From Leptoclinus maculatus (taxonomy: Eukaryota > Chordata > Actinopteri > Perciformes > Stichaeidae): 64,000 nucleotides of DNA. Positions 22,481 to 35,870 of the stretch are shown piece after piece. A program made the position numbers and the translations under genes. The DNA is taken from assembly GCA_032191485.1 (NCBI GenBank), contig JAVDOI010000007.1:1490729-1554728 (forward strand), in the 5' to 3' direction. Each line of letters opens with the position of its first letter. The first letter of the stretch is position 1. Under the pieces are notes generated by a model. That model had not been told where the DNA came from and searched no databases. It saw only the letters and a list, made by a program, of their open reading frames with translations.

Positions 22481-23096
22481 GGGATCAGTTTGGTGACAAA
22501 CATTCACAATATTTGTCTGTCTTCTAGCATACAGCATTTGACATGTTGCCAGAATATGTACTGTGTGTGTGTGTGTGTTTGATGAAGGCGGTTCCTGTGC
22601 TGCGGTGTTACCCTGAAGTGAAACGCCGTCCTGTTGGTACATGGTGACTGAAGGGACCGATTCATTCATCCTCAGCACTCCGACACCTCCCACTCTTAAA
22701 CAAACAGGCATTCTGGCAGCATGTTTTTAAAGTTCTACCAAGAACCATGATGTCAAAGCTCATTTCACTGATATTACTCACATAACTTCAGTAAAACAGC
22801 TCTTTATCTCTATACACTCTCCATACTGGTTAGGAATGAAATAATAGCTTTTTATCAAGAGGTCCTGTAAAGAAGTCCTTCAGATCAAATAACACCACGT
22901 TTAGGAATGTGGGCATGGTAGGTGGTGATACATAGTGAAACATGCTGATACATGGTGATACATTAATATGGGGTGATCTGTGGGGATACGTGGTGATACG
23001 TGGTGATACCTGTAATACCTGGTGCTGTTAGCAAATACGACTCAAGCCTATCCAGACGTCTCTGGAGGTTCATCACACTGTCATATGTCATACCTA

Positions 23097-23138
23097 TATT
23101 ATATATATATATTATATATATATATAATATATATATAT
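23097..23138. repeat. (AT)n inverted repeat
   Basis: Alternating TA with mirrored 'ata-tat' breaks, forming a long AT hairpin. The same segment reads open on both strands only because of its composition. Confidence 0.85.
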
Positions 23139-25357
23139 GCCAATGTACTATAGATTTAAAGTCTGGTGAAACACCCTCGGAGTGGCAGCATTGCAGTGAT
23201 GCTTTGCTTACAAGAAACAAGCAGGTAACATGACATCAAGCTATATTTGAAAAATAAGTTACTGTGGTCCTTTATTGCATCTTCTCTATTTTTAAACACC
23301 AACATTTCAATCTCAGGCAGGCGTAGAAATACTGTTTCTATTGTCTTCACTCAGGTTTCTTATGTAGAAATAGTAAATGAACATAAAAACAGGTGAATGT
23401 AAATGTACACTTTATCCTGAGGATGACCATTGATATTCACCGATATCTACAGCCAGTTTTCAATATGTAGTACCTTGTGATTGACCGACTGTGGAAACGT
23501 TGGCCGGATGATGGTGCTCAACAAACCTACAGGAGCTCAGCATGTGAACTCATCCTCTGGGGACCAGCACACTCACAGCAGACTAAGAGTACGACAGACT
23601 TACAATGACGTCAACCGGGTTGAAGGTGTGGAGTTAACTGGTGCGTCTGGTGGCCATACATACGTATAATTGATGGATGTCATTCCAGTGGAAAGGAAGG
23701 ATATTTGTCAGTTTGCTGTGAAAGTACTATTTTGCACATGAAAAGCCTTGTCCTGTCGTTCTTCTTTAGAGTTATACATGCTACATTTATGTCCTACAAA
23801 CTGCCCTCCACTACATCCTTGGGTATAAAAGACAAACTGCATTATTTGTCTGCTAAAATCAACTATTTATTATCCAGTTTCTGACAGTTTCCTCACTGTT
23901 AAATCAAACACAAAGGACTTTGTGCCTCTCACTTCAAACTACAGCTGCTCTCTACGCCGATTCAAAGACAAATTAACTGATTCAATTTAAGCAACTGCTG
24001 CTTCATCCCAATTAAGAGTTTACATCCAATAACACGAGAGAAGTGATGACAAAAGAAGATTGATCATTATGACCCTGTGGGTGCAGGACATTATGTCTTA
24101 GTATTCATGTTTAAACATTGATGCTCTCGTCCGGTTAGCTTCTGTGAAATATCTCTTTTTTTTAAAGTGAGCATACAATACAGTGAACAAAATAACATCG
24201 GGAAATGTTAATGTAGTCATTTAAATCACGCGGCATTCTGTATTTGGAATAAATGGGAGGACTGTGTCTGAAACAGGAAGCATTTTTAATGACTTTGGAA
24301 CATTCCAGTATCTGGTGATGCCCAGAGATGGAAGCAGCAGAGGTCAAGAAACAAGACCTCTGGCATCGCTGGTTGGCCGTCAGGAAGGAAAATCAAGCTT
24401 ACAAGTTTAAAGTCATACAGCCCACCCAAAATAAATCAATACGATTATAACCTACATGGCACAAAGACACCCGTCAGTGGAGGCACAGGTAGGCTGATGG
24501 TGTGAGCACCTGACAAATGGACCAGTTTAGAACTAAATGTGTCTCTTTAAAAAGCTCTCGTGTCATTGGGTGTAAACTCTTAATGGGATGAAGCTAGAGA
24601 GTGCAGCTTCAGTCTTTACACTGTTGATGGAATGAATAAACAATGGTTTCATCTACTGTATAAAAGCACACAAATGTCCAAAGTTAACAGAATAGTTTCC
24701 TTTAGTAAACTAACTGTTACATCATTTGGCACCTTTACAATATATAAAAGTGACCACATACAACATCTCTGAATGAAACTACGACCAGCTGGTTAGTCCA
24801 CAATGTACATCATTGAGTTACACGTTTGACACTGCACCAATACAGCAAACACCCCAAAAAAAAAACTAAAAACCTGCATGTCACATTTGTAGAAACATCT
24901 GCTCATCTTAAATCATACTGCTCCACAGAATGCAGCTGCAACTGTTCATGGCTGATGAGAGTAAATGAAGTCTGGTCTCAGTCTGTCTGTCTCCGCCCTG
25001 AAGACTTCCACACTATCACATCCATCTGCATGTGGTGTGTGGCCCATATGCTGACCAAAGAGTTGTAGGTCACTGTAATCATTCCTCCTGTCCACGCTGG
25101 CTGTGGAGCAATACCTTCCTAACGTAAATGTGGGATTAAGCATCCCTTAGCTGCTCGCACAGTGGAAACACAAAGAGGGATCTCATAGTGGAAACAACCC
25201 TCAATCTGTTGAAGCCTCGTATTCAGTGTGGGGGGGCAGGAATCAGTACAAATGATGGCGGTCTTGGGGAGTCAGAGAACCCTTGATTGACCTTTGAGAC
25301 CGCCTGAAAGCTTAAACTTGAAGCATTGGTATTCATTATTCATTATTCATTATTCAA

Positions 25358-25440
25358 ACTGCTGGTTGCTGGTTGTTGGTTGCTGGTTGCTGGTTGCTGG
25401 TTGCTGGTTGCTGGTTGCTGGTTGCTGGTTGCTGGTTGCC
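25358..25440. repeat. 7-bp tandem repeat (CTGGTTG)n, about 11 copies
   Basis: The unit CTGGTTG (on the other strand CAACCAG) repeats with one TTGGTTG variant. It is preceded by three 'cattatt' copies. The heptamer resembles neither a telomere nor a known structural motif. Confidence 0.9.
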
Positions 25441-25574
25441 TTGTCTTGCATGAAATCTTGTAGCTTGCGTCTATGAGTCTGTAAGACTTCAGCATTAAAC
25501 CAGACCACTAGGTAGGGGGGACCCCCAATTGCCATAGGATATTTTGCACACTGGCAAGAAGACATTACTTAGTA

Positions 25575-25960
25575 ACCATAGACTGCATAAAACATGGACG
25601 TAGTAAGTAGCTGCTTGTTAGTAACGTGTTACAGTAGCAAGTAATGTAAGAATTACAATTTTAAATTCTGTTGTTACTTTGACGTTTAGGAGTCAGCTTG
25701 TTTGCTGAGAAATGAAGCAAACGTGGACGTGCCAAAATATGCAGTTCCTCAAGTGGCCACTTGAGGCTGGCTTCAAAAGCGAGTCATTCCCCATAGACCT
25801 CCATGTTAAAACGCCCAGGTTTACAGCAGAAATAAACATGCTTAAAGCCTGGTACAAAAATATTCTGTCCGGGGAATTCATTTTTATATAACTAACCCTT
25901 TAAAATTCTATTAAGGCTTAAAGTTACGCATCATTGAGTGCTTCACAGGTGGGTGACATT
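25575..25960 (+). repeat. Dispersed fish repeat (unclassified)
   Basis: Runs from 'agactgcataaaacatgg' through 'cagttcctcaagtggccac', 'ccatagacctccatgtt' and 'cagcagaaataaacatg' to 'gcctggtacaaaaat'. I recognise this as a recurrent fish interspersed repeat but cannot assign it to a class. No coding potential is seen. Confidence 0.4.
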
Positions 25961-26000
25961 CTAGGTCTCTAGCTGCTAGTTGATATTTTATACAGACTGT

Positions 26001-26905
26001 GGGTACATCTCAAGTCTCTTAATTGCGTCCCCGTTTCCCTCACTTGCGTCCTTTCCTTGCGTCTTAGTCCCTCCCACCAGGGATGCATGGAGGAAACCAT
26101 GCGAGGAGAGAGGAAACAAGGAAATATGTTTTAAGAGACATGAGACGTCCTTTCCTCAGTTGCGTCACGTGAAGCGACGTCTGTTTCTGATGACGGAGGA
26201 TCAGCTGATCAAACTGTGTTCTGTTTATAAGATCAGGATCGATTTCTACCGGTGGAATGCGATCGTCTTATTTATGAATTATTTGCGTCTGTACGTTTTG
26301 AAATTGTGACTGTGACGTCATTATTAAATAACCCAGAATATGATTATTGTTTCTCTTAAATGATAAAACTCATCAAACACTCAGGAATGATCAGCCTCAC
26401 GTGACTGAATGAAATGATGATCAATGATGTAAAAAGCTCTCTCTCACTTTAATTGTTTCATAATAAAGTTATTGAAGGAAATATCAGATCATGGAAACAC
26501 AAATCTTTCTAATAAATGAAGAAAGTTGTTTGTGGTCCTTTTGTTGTTCAGACTACAATGAACATATATTTAAACCAGACGGTGAATCAGAAAACTAATC
26601 AAATATAAACTAGAGTTTAATCTGATCTGTCTTCACTCTGGTGTTAAACTCAGTCAGTCAGTCCGATCAGCTGCAGCATCCAATCACATCACTGATGAAC
26701 AATGAGGGGGCGTATCGGCCGTTAAAAGACTTCCTGGAAGTCTGTTCTCGTGGTTCCTCGCTCATGACTCCTCAGAGATCCCTCCTCTCTCCTCGATCCT
26801 CAGATCAGAAATAAGAGCTTTGGGACGGCCGGAGCAGAACAACTTCCGGTTCAATCGAGGATCGAGGAGCGAGGAAATGACAAATAAGAGACTTGGGATG
26901 TACCC
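26001..26905. mobile_element. Inverted-repeat DNA element (MITE-like), GGGTACATC termini
   Basis: The left end GGGTACATCTCAAGTCTC and the reverse complement of the right end GGGTACATCCCAAGTCTC match over about 21 of 22 bases. I could not find a clear target-site duplication, so the superfamily is open. The 905-bp body has no transposase frame. Confidence 0.65.
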
Positions 26906-26957
26906 AATGGTTCTGTTGAGAGACTGATCAGGGACCTTGGCACAGCTGGGGTATGTG

Positions 26958-27964
26958 CAGGGATGGGCAAAAATACATCAAAATGTATTTTGATACAAAA
27001 TACCCCTCAAATGAATGTATTAAAATAAAATACAAAATACTGGTGCCAGAAAATGTAACAAAATACAATACATGTATTTTGTATTTAAAATATAGGAAAT
27101 ACTTTTTCTGGATTTTCTGTTTTCTCACAATTCGGTATAGCAGAGCATTCAGGTTTGGGCTAACGTTATATAATGTACACAAAGCTCTGGTGAACCCCAC
27201 AAAAAGGAAGAACTGTCACAGAATGACAGTGGCCAACTGTAGAATGTATGAAATAATAAAACTAAGAATACTTTCATAATATGCCTTTTAAATAAAATAA
27301 ATTGGATATTTAATGTTTTTTTTATTTTTTTTAACAAATGGACATCTACTGTCATAGCCTGGCTAACTGTGAACTATATTATCTGCCAGTAATTGATATG
27401 GCATTATGACATTCACATTGAGAAGATACAGCATAACTTTAAACTGCAAGATTAGATGGTCAGACGTCTCTTGATAAGGTTATCATGAACATACAAGCTC
27501 CCAATCTCCCTCTTCCTATAGCTAGCTACTCCACTGATAAGTTAACTTGCTAAACACTGGCTATGCACTAGCCTAGACAGCATGCTAGCGTCATTAGCAT
27601 GTTAGCATCGATCGCTAGCTTGATATTATAACCATCACCATGTACAATAGGCTATGTAGCCAGACCCAGACATGAATTATACATCAAGCTAGTTGACATC
27701 TGTCACACTCAGATCAAATATTTACCTTGACAGACAATCCGTTGAAGATCTGAAGACTGAACTCGTGAACTGTTTTTTGATTCGTGGAGAAAGTATTTTG
27801 AGTATTTTAAATACAAAATTACTCTACTCTAAATTTTATTTTGTATTTTGTTACAAATTACGTTAGATTTTTTATCGGCCCTATCAAATACAAATTACAA
27901 AATACTCAAAAGTAATTGAAATACGTATTTCAAATACAAGTAATAGAAATACTGCCCATCCCTG
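26958..27964. mobile_element. hAT-type transposon, CAGGGATGGGCA termini
   Basis: Terminal inverted repeat CAGGGATGGGCA at both ends, then 'aaaatac' / 'gtatttc' subterminal repeats. Perfect 8-bp duplication GGTATGTG at 26950-26957 and 27965-27972. It is 1007 bp, AT-rich, without transposase, and lies 52 bp from the preceding MITE-like element. Confidence 0.9.
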
Positions 27965-28801
27965 GGTATGTGGATGGGGGGGGAGGTGGTAAGCCTACAA
28001 GAAGAGGAGAAATGTGACTTCTGGGAATGAGAAATGTGTCTTTCAGTTTCTTTTATTTGCAGTGCCCTCCTAGCTGGCTCGTAGCAGGTATAACAGCACA
28101 CAACGTTGGAGGGTGTGAGAACCGCACAGGTGAGGTTGGGAAGTTGTCTCACTTTCATTTACATAAGATGGTATGGGCGTTAAGGGTTCGGAGGTGTTAA
28201 GAGGCATGTTTGACAGCGCTAGGCTAAGTAACAGTATAGGTTTTGAAAAGGTAAATCTTTGAAGAGATATTACTTCACGGCCACTGGATGATTACCGCAA
28301 CCAACAACTCTTTGAGAGACGCCTATATGGCATGTGAGTATTGTACTAAGATAGACTAACCTATGCTTTATGATGCGCTGAGACAGAACACAAACCGAAT
28401 CTTCACATAAACAGTGTTTATTGTTCACAAACAGTAAAAGAGATGGTTCGGGTGCTTTGAAATGGGGTTCTAAGAGGTACTTATCCATAGTCAATGTATC
28501 AGGTCTACCTACTGTCAATGGCTGTCGGCCTGCCCCCAGTTTGGAGAAACGGCCAGGAGTACTGACACAAGAGCAAAGTAATATACTGCTGTGGACAGGG
28601 GCAGCAGCAACGTTATTTTAGCCATCCAAAGGAAAGGCCCACCTTAAAAAAATAATTTGACCACCTTATCTTGCCATCAGACCTGAAAGTGAAAGTTATC
28701 TATGTTCTCTTCAAAGCCACCGGCCTCCGCTGACAAAAACAGTATAGATACGTTTCACCTTCAGTTCAGTTCCATGTTGGAAAATATTCTAAATATCACA
28801 C

Positions 28802-28807
28802 TTTATT
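28802..28807 (-). terminator. Candidate poly(A) signal of HAS3
   Basis: TTTATT on plus (AATAAA on minus), about 640 nt beyond the HAS3 stop codon. Another candidate lies near 28413. Confidence 0.4.
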
Positions 28808-29444
28808 ACACTCAAGTTTAAACATTTTAAACTTTCTCACATGTATTTTCATGCCCAGTCAGTTCTTTCAATTGACTCTGGCAATTGCACCACTTCTAAA
28901 ATGTGCTTTGCGTTCTGTCTGAACACCTTTGAGACACACTCTTATGACTAAAGGTCCCCTCTTCTTTTCTGGTATAGAGGTGCTGAGACTTGAGAGAATT
29001 GCCTTGCTATCTTATCTATATTATACCAACCAATAAATAAGACCTGTGTCTCTAAGTCTCATTTTGTCCCTTTTCCTACTTTATATTCATTAAAAGCACT
29101 GCACTGCACCCATTTGTCACAGTTTACAGCTAACCTGTTCCCATACACTAATGTTCTGTGTGAACACTGGATCAGTTCGTTTGGTTTGGTTTGTGAAGCA
29201 CCGTTGAGCGTGATATAAATTGGCGAGCTCTGTGGATCTACTCATCACTGAGTCTCCCCCAACTGGATTAGATTCCTGCTGCTCAGATTTCAGATTCACA
29301 CCTTTTTAGCACCGATGATGAAGATGAAAGTGTTTGTGATTCACAGCTCATCACTTTAGCATTTCACAGGTTCAGAGACATTGCTAGAGTCACACTGCAG
29401 TGAAACTTGGTGTGAACGTCCTACCAGTCTCCCTGGAAGCAAGG

Positions 29445-32400
29445 TTATGCCTCCGCATATGGCAAGTGATACTGCTCTTCCCTCTTGTTACACCGTTTGG
29501 CTACGATTGCCAGGTAGAGCACCAGCAGAATGAGCCAGTAGCAGGCGTAAAGTATTGTCCCTGCTATCAACAAGGCTTTCTCTGTCTCACTAAATGGCTC
29601 CTGTGTTTCACAGTAGATTGTATACACCACACCCCCGAGCAGCACCACAGCCCACACTGTGACAGGCACAGCGCCAATGAAGTTTACCACAATCTTCCTG
29701 CGGCCTGAAGTGCCCCATCCAGCCTTGTTGATGGTGAGCAGGGCAAATATCTTGGCAGGGAGCAAGCTGGACATGTAGAGCAGAGAGTACAGTGACATGA
29801 AGATCATCACCAGGTTGCCACGCAGGAAACAGGCGTAGGTGGCCTTCACCATCCCAACCAGTTGGACCGTTAATAAGAAGAGCAGGATGTTCCACAGCCT
29901 TCCACGGTAGAAGAGATGGATGACGGTGGCAACCAAGAAGAAAGGGAAGAAGCCAGTGACCACGGACTCATAGGTCATCCAGAGGCTGTGCTTGTGGAAC
30001 CACAGGGCATTATACAGCCACTCACGGAAATAAGACTTGCTCCATCGAGTCTGCTGGTTTAGCCAACGCAGATACTGGGTCGGTGTCTCAGTCTGGCACT
30101 GCGATCGCGCTGTGAATTTTGTCTTGTAGCCGAAGCTGAGCACCCGATTGGTGAGGTGGCGGTCATCACCGAAGCTGCACTTGGAGCCTAGGAAGGTCTG
30201 GTGGTACCAGGGCTCCAGGAAGCGCTGGAGCAAAGAGTTCCTATACATCCCCAGAGGGCCACTGATACACTGGACGCACCCAAAGTAGGACTGGCAGGCC
30301 CGCTCGATGTTGAAGGCCATCCAGTAGCGTACGCTGCTGAGGAAGGAGATCCAGGAGTCGTACTTGTTAAGGATCTGGAGGACAGGAAAGTAAAGGGAAC
30401 ATAAATCAACAAAGGAAGAAAAGGAAAATGTACTTTCGTGACATGTAGTAATGAGCTTTCAATCAACTCCCTTGGTGGCCCAAGAGTTTTTAAGTTGACT
30501 TTCAAACCAAACATCTATAGTCTTGGGTCTTCATTATTGTATTGTATTTTACCTGCACGTCTCCACCGACCCCTCCCACCATTGGATCTTCCTCAAGGAT
30601 CTTCAGCATTTCTATGGTACATGCTGGGTCTAGAACTGTGTCCGAGTCACACACCTGAAAAAGGACACAACAAGCACAGGGTGGCAATAATGCATAGAGT
30701 CACAGACTCAGAAATATACATCCATTGGTCAAGTTAAGGCTGCAAGATGTTGAGTGAAATCCATTAGAGAAATGAGAGGCTGCTGACAGATCCCAGCTGG
30801 TTCATTCTATCTACACTGAACTGGGTCAGCTGTGGACATGACCATTGACCCACAGCAAGGGCACAGAGGATATGAAGAATGAGTTTGTTGTTCAACAACT
30901 ATTTGCGATGTAAAGATCCATCCACTATCCGTAACCACTGGTCCTGTTCATGGTTGCCATAGCCAGGCCTGGCTGGTCGCACGTGCTTAAAGTGCATGTT
31001 CGTGCACGCCAGGGTCGCTGATCTTCGCTGCTCTCATATAGCGAATACAACTCATAAGGCCGGCACGACCAACTAGTCATTGCGGAAACGTTGCGCTCAC
31101 CCTTCCGGTTCCCTCTCAGGTAAACATTGTTAGCTCTGTCAGCAGGTTTGCTGTAGTTTGTAACGTTAGCACTACTAGCAGTGTGAGGTGTCGCCATGTT
31201 GAGAGCCGTTGGGAGGCAATCGAAATGCTACCAATCTCGTATCTTGCACCTTTAAGTCCGATGTTGATTTTCTGTTGACTTGGGTGGCTATTGTTTGTTC
31301 ACTGGGTTTCATGTGAGACACAAACGTTTAAAATATAGTTCAAAGATTTTGAATGCCTGTTTGGTTTAAATTTAGGATTAGAATTAAAATGTGGTTCTCA
31401 ATACGATATCCAGAGCAACATAGAAGCAAACAACTATTTGCAATGTAACTAAAAATATATTGGATTAATGTCTATCTGAGCAGATAATGAAGTCACTTTC
31501 CCTCTATGTGTGTTGTAATCCGAGCTTTTCTTTTCTTTGTTTACATAGCCAGGCCAGCCGCAACTGCATGTTTGTGCATAGTTAGCTGCATGCCTGTTGC
31601 CCTTCTTTGTACTGGTCACGCTGTTAGCACCATTAGCTGTTAGCACCATTAGCTGTTAGCACCATTAGCTGCTAGCACCATTAGCTATTAGCACCATTAG
31701 CTGCTAGCAGCCACCTCCGCCGTTGCCAATATGAGAGCCAGGGAGAGGCAATCCCTCTGCTCTGAATATTGTATTGAGAACCAGTAAGGGTGTGATATTC
31801 TGTGAAGACTCAACACATATTCAAGGAAAGGCACCCATAGATGCACATTTACCTTATGGTACTTTATAGTGCAGCTAGTATTTCTACTAAATTAAAAGTC
31901 TGATTTAAACACTGTTAGCGCTCATAGTATGCAAACAATGTTCAGTTGTATTTATTTCATTCAGAGGAATGTTGACATCAGTATGAGCCAGCACAGAAGC
32001 AGGACAGATATCCAAAGCACCATTAATACAGCTGACTTAAATGATATCTGGTTAGAGTGCAGATGAATATAAATTGTCCTCCATTGATGGCTTTGTAATG
32101 TGATTATTGTTGGCCACTGCTACACGCACTCAGCCGTCCCTATGTTCACAGTTTAATTAGTTGTCAACTTTTGGCCTGCTGGCAAAATCTGCGGTTAACT
32201 TAATACAAGAAAACTTTCTGGAAGATAAAATAATAATGAATTCAATGCTGTAGCTATACAGACTCTCTTTTCCGCTGTTACAAACCACACAGCAATAAAA
32301 CATAAACACCAGTGACATTACAAGACGACAAGCTTTTATTAGGACAATCCATGATGGGCTAATGTATTGACAAAGATGGACGAATCTGATCAAAACATTG

Positions 32401-34701
32401 ATCAGAGAAATGTTCTGATTCCTTCTTTCTGCACTGATTACAGGTCTTGCAGTGGGATAAAGTTTGAGAGTGGGTGTTCTTTCATTCCTTCACGTTTTAT
32501 TTTGTCACCATTTTGGAATCATGAGACCCTTGAATTTTTTAAACGACACATTGAAATAGGTTGAGAAATGTAGACTCGCCATCACTATTTGTTTACAGGA
32601 CAGTCCTGCCTGCTCCAATATGGCGGCAACGTTGACGTATCGCAGCAACGGGATAAAGCGGCCAATGCGGCATCTAAGTGTATTATATGTATAGTTCTCC
32701 CAGCAGAACACCTAACAGTAGCTTATTTTAACCATACATTTACATTGATAGGCAACTATATAGAGTATATAGTGGGTACATGTATGTGTTCTAATCGAGG
32801 GGTGAAGAGCTAATCTGTCAATTTAGAAACATTTGTTTCCCACTTTGAAATTACACAGAATTTCACCGAAAGACCAGATGTCCCAGTTTTCCACTAGTCC
32901 TTAACCACAGCATGCATTTGTGCATCTGTGGTTACAGATGTAAACGTAGATTGAAGCACACATTTGTGAATACCCAAAATTACATACAAATTGTTGCAGA
33001 CATTTGTAAATCTTATTTTTCATTTGTAGATCATTTAATACACATTTGTGACCATTTTCAGATCAATTTCACTACAAACTATCTGCCTGGGATACACTCA
33101 TGTCTATTAAACTCCACACTAGGAATGTCACAAGAACCAATACCGCGGCACCAAGTCGATACCAAAACCCTGAAAACCTACCGTGAGGACTCGAGACCCG
33201 TCGTCCCGGGAACGATAGAAAATGTGTTTGGGACACAGTAAACTCTCTGTAGTTGCATCTGGAGGATGCAACCTATTTGTTCTCTGCTCCATTGTGAACA
33301 ACAAAGGATGAGAGCTAGCTAGCGTTAGCTGCTAGCAGCCGGTAAGCCACACAGTCCTGCATGGAGCTTACAGCTCAGGTTAATGGGCGGTGCCATTGAT
33401 TTACATTATGTTCATGCTCCATTCAGTTAAAATGAGTATTGGGCGAAGGGGAATTCTAACGTTATCATGATGTGTTCAAATGTAATCTTTTTGCAAAAAC
33501 TTGAATAAATACAGTTCTTTGAATTTAGATTCAAGTGATTGTATTTTTGAGGTAAATGTGTTTTCCTGTTTTACTCTTGTTTTTTGGTTTCAAAATGGAA
33601 TTGAGAATAATGGAATACACTGTATTATCCGTACTCCACACATACACTTCGTAACACAGGCTGTCTGTTGAAAATAGGAAGTCTCAAGCCCTGGTTATCA
33701 TTCGGGTTATTTTCTCAGATTTCCCAAATTTCCTTGAGACACACAAGACATTTTACAAATGTTGCTACAGGCTGAGTATAGTATACCTTATGGGGAGGAA
33801 ACACATCTTGTGAATGTGTAAAATTGGTCAAGTGGCCCTCTAAACCTTTTTTAAAACTTCTAAAAGATGTGGTCCCTCAAATATGCATACTATTTTCGGT
33901 GTCTGTGGACCTTACCTGCACATAATCCACACTGTCCCCCAGTGCTTTAAAGGCAGTGTACATCACCTCTCTTTTGCCTCCCCACTCCTGCATGATACAG
34001 GAGTAGCGGCAGCCTCTGGCCAGCCGAGCCACTCGCGCCGCCTCCTCCATGTGCACTGTGCTCCTCCCTCCACCGACTCCTCCTCCTCCACTCCCATCAC
34101 TGTGGTAGTTTCCCTTCCACACCATACTGCCAGACTGGTCAGCCCCGCCCATCACCTCCTGAAAAATGTCAATCATGTAGCGGTCCTCTGGCCGGTTACC
34201 ATCCACCACCAGTACAACCTTCAGGCCAGGGAAGGAGATTCGGCGAACACTGCGCAGGCACTTCCTCAGGTAGTCTGGGTCCTCCTGGTAGGCAGCAATG
34301 CAGAGAGCCACGGAGCGTCGGAGGTGCTGTGGCCGTGAGGGGCTCCTCATCCGCCGATGCTCCAGGAAGGCGAAAAGGCTCTGGAGGAGGAGATGGAGGG
34401 AAAGGAAGGCACCATAGAGGCCAAAGGAGAGGTGGTGCTGCTCAGTGTGGATGAACTGGTAGCCTTTATAAGGAAGAAACACAGTAGAGACGAAGTTAAG
34501 AAAAAACAAACCATCATGTTATCATCATCATCATCATGACCATCACTTGTTTTGATTCTTATGTACATGTTTGTCTATGTGTGTATCATTGGAATTCACA
34601 AGTTAACCTGTGACATAGGCCAGCAGAATGGTGAAGAGGACCACCGCAGCAAAAAGGGTGGTGACCACGATGTTCAGCGCATTCCTGCAGCGAGAGGGCA
34701 T
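29445..34701 (-). CDS. has3: HAS3, hyaluronan synthase 3, complete coding region
   Basis: A plasma-membrane family-2 glycosyltransferase that polymerises UDP-GlcNAc and UDP-GlcA into hyaluronan and extrudes it. Coding exons: 34701-34608, 34463-33916, 30654-30553, 30374-29445; GT/AG borders and phases agree (1674 nt), giving 557 aa (human 553). N-terminal membrane segments lie at about residues 9-30 and 42-62. The cytosolic catalytic region has CIAAYQEDP, VVDGNRPED, the DSD triad (217-219), FGDDRHL (GDD 317-319) and QQTRWSKSY (from 355). At least four C-terminal membrane segments follow. Identity to HAS3 rather than HAS1/2 rests on GYQFIHTE, ILNKYDSWISFLSSVRYW, and the HAS3 position between CHTF8 and TANGO6. 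A glycine-rich insert (SDGSGGGGVGGG) sits in the loop after VWKGNYH. The ATG immediately follows a good acceptor, implying an upstream non-coding exon. Confidence 0.97.
30893..31790. repeat. Two diverged direct copies of an unclassified repeat (HAS3 intron 3)
   Basis: Copy 1 (about 30893-31258) and copy 2 (about 31427-31790) share, in order, 'aacaactatttgcRatgtaa', 'catagccaggcc', 'gcatgttYgtgca', a GTTAGCAC-rich part, and 'gagagcc-gggaggcaatc'. They are about 535 bp apart and moderately diverged. Confidence 0.5.
31619..31708. repeat. 17-18-bp tandem repeat (TTAGCACCATTAGCTG), about 5 copies
   Basis: 'gttagcaccattagct' repeats about five times with single-base changes, inside copy 2 of the duplicated element in HAS3 intron 3. 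Confidence 0.8.
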
Positions 34702-35537
34702 CTGGAGGTGGAGGAGAATGTGGGGTAGTGTGGACCCCAACAGATGTCAAAGTGAGGCTCATAAAGTAAGAGGACACATGTTCAGGGACATGTTGACGGA
34801 TTTATTGGAGTGGAGATGAGGTAAGAGGAGAGCAGAAATGAGAAGTTTATTTTATAGAAAGGGTGAAAGTGTAAGGAGGAGAAGGCAGGGAAAGAGAAAA
34901 TTAAAACTGAAACTGTGTTTGAATTGACTTTCACAAGAAGAAATAGTTTTGCACAACATTTGCTACTTGAATCCACGTATGGACACACACATCAGGAACT
35001 TGAGCATGTTATTCAGTACATGAAAGGGTGACGTATCAACACAGGTCTGTTGTACAAGTCAGGTTCGACAGATATTGGGGCCTCTGGATTCCAGAGACCA
35101 TGCAACATTTCCTGTTTCTTTACAAAACCTCCATCAGCTAAAAGGCACCAGCATCAGCCGTTGACATCATGGAGACATGATGCCAGAAGCAAAAGAGAAC
35201 TGTTCAGTGTAGCAGTTATTTACAGCTACTAATAATTATAGAACTATTGCTGATACTAGTACTAGTACTAAACCCACTATTGACCTCGACTATTGTTGTA
35301 TTACAACACTAGTTGAGCTGAAGGCTTTAACTGGCCAGGACACGGAGACTGGTTTTGGGTTTATAGAATTTTACTGAATGATTCAGGCATCAGGACCTGT
35401 AATGGTAAATGTTTACTTGGTATATATTTATATATATCATGTATAAGTCATTTATCTCTGAACTTTGTTGAACTTCACCGTGTCTCTGTTGTGCAGAAGA
35501 AGAGTTCTCCCTCTCTCTTCACAAAGATAACTAACTG

Positions 35538-35870
35538 TGTTGTATGAGAATGTTCCAGCGCCAAGGCCTTCGGGCCGCTTGTTTGGGTTGTTGGCCGCTT
35601 GTTTTTCATTGTTGTTTCTATCAGTCTGAGACTGAAAAGTCTGAGACTGAAAAGTCTGAGACCGAAAGTCTGAGACCAAATGTCTGTAACATCGGCCATC
35701 GGCCCCACCGTTGCTCCTGTATAAAGGAAGCTTGTTCACTCTTTTCGTGGTTCTTCCTCACTGAGACTGTACGCATTCTGTTGTGATGATTGAACCTTCT
35801 CTGCGCAGAGAATAAATACTTAAAAGACAACCTGGTTATCGGTATTCCTTATTTCATCATTAGAAGACTC
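35538..35870 (+). mobile_element. Possible solo LTR
   Basis: It has LTR-like order: a U3-like GC-rich stretch with repeated 'gtctgagactgaaaa' motifs, a TATA-like TATAAA near 35723, and AATAAA near 35810, then a short downstream tail. No primer-binding site, gag/pol frame or clear 5-bp duplication was seen, so the boundaries are approximate and the call is tentative. Confidence 0.35.

Larger units (their letters stand above)
21348..29444. other. CHTF8-HAS3 convergent intergenic DNA (8.1 kb)
   Basis: No gene was recognised; all open frames are short and lack family motifs. Contents: CHTF8 3' UTR, a SINE (22371-22480), an AT palindrome (23097-23138), a 7-bp array (25358-25440), a dispersed repeat (25575-25960), two adjacent inverted-repeat DNA elements (26001-26905, 26958-27964), and the HAS3 3' UTR from about 28.8 kb. 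I see nothing notable in 23140-25350. Confidence 0.6.

Noticed and set aside
25350..25440. Telomere-like interstitial repeat
   Set aside because: The heptamer CTGGTTG is not TTAGGG or a one-step variant of it.
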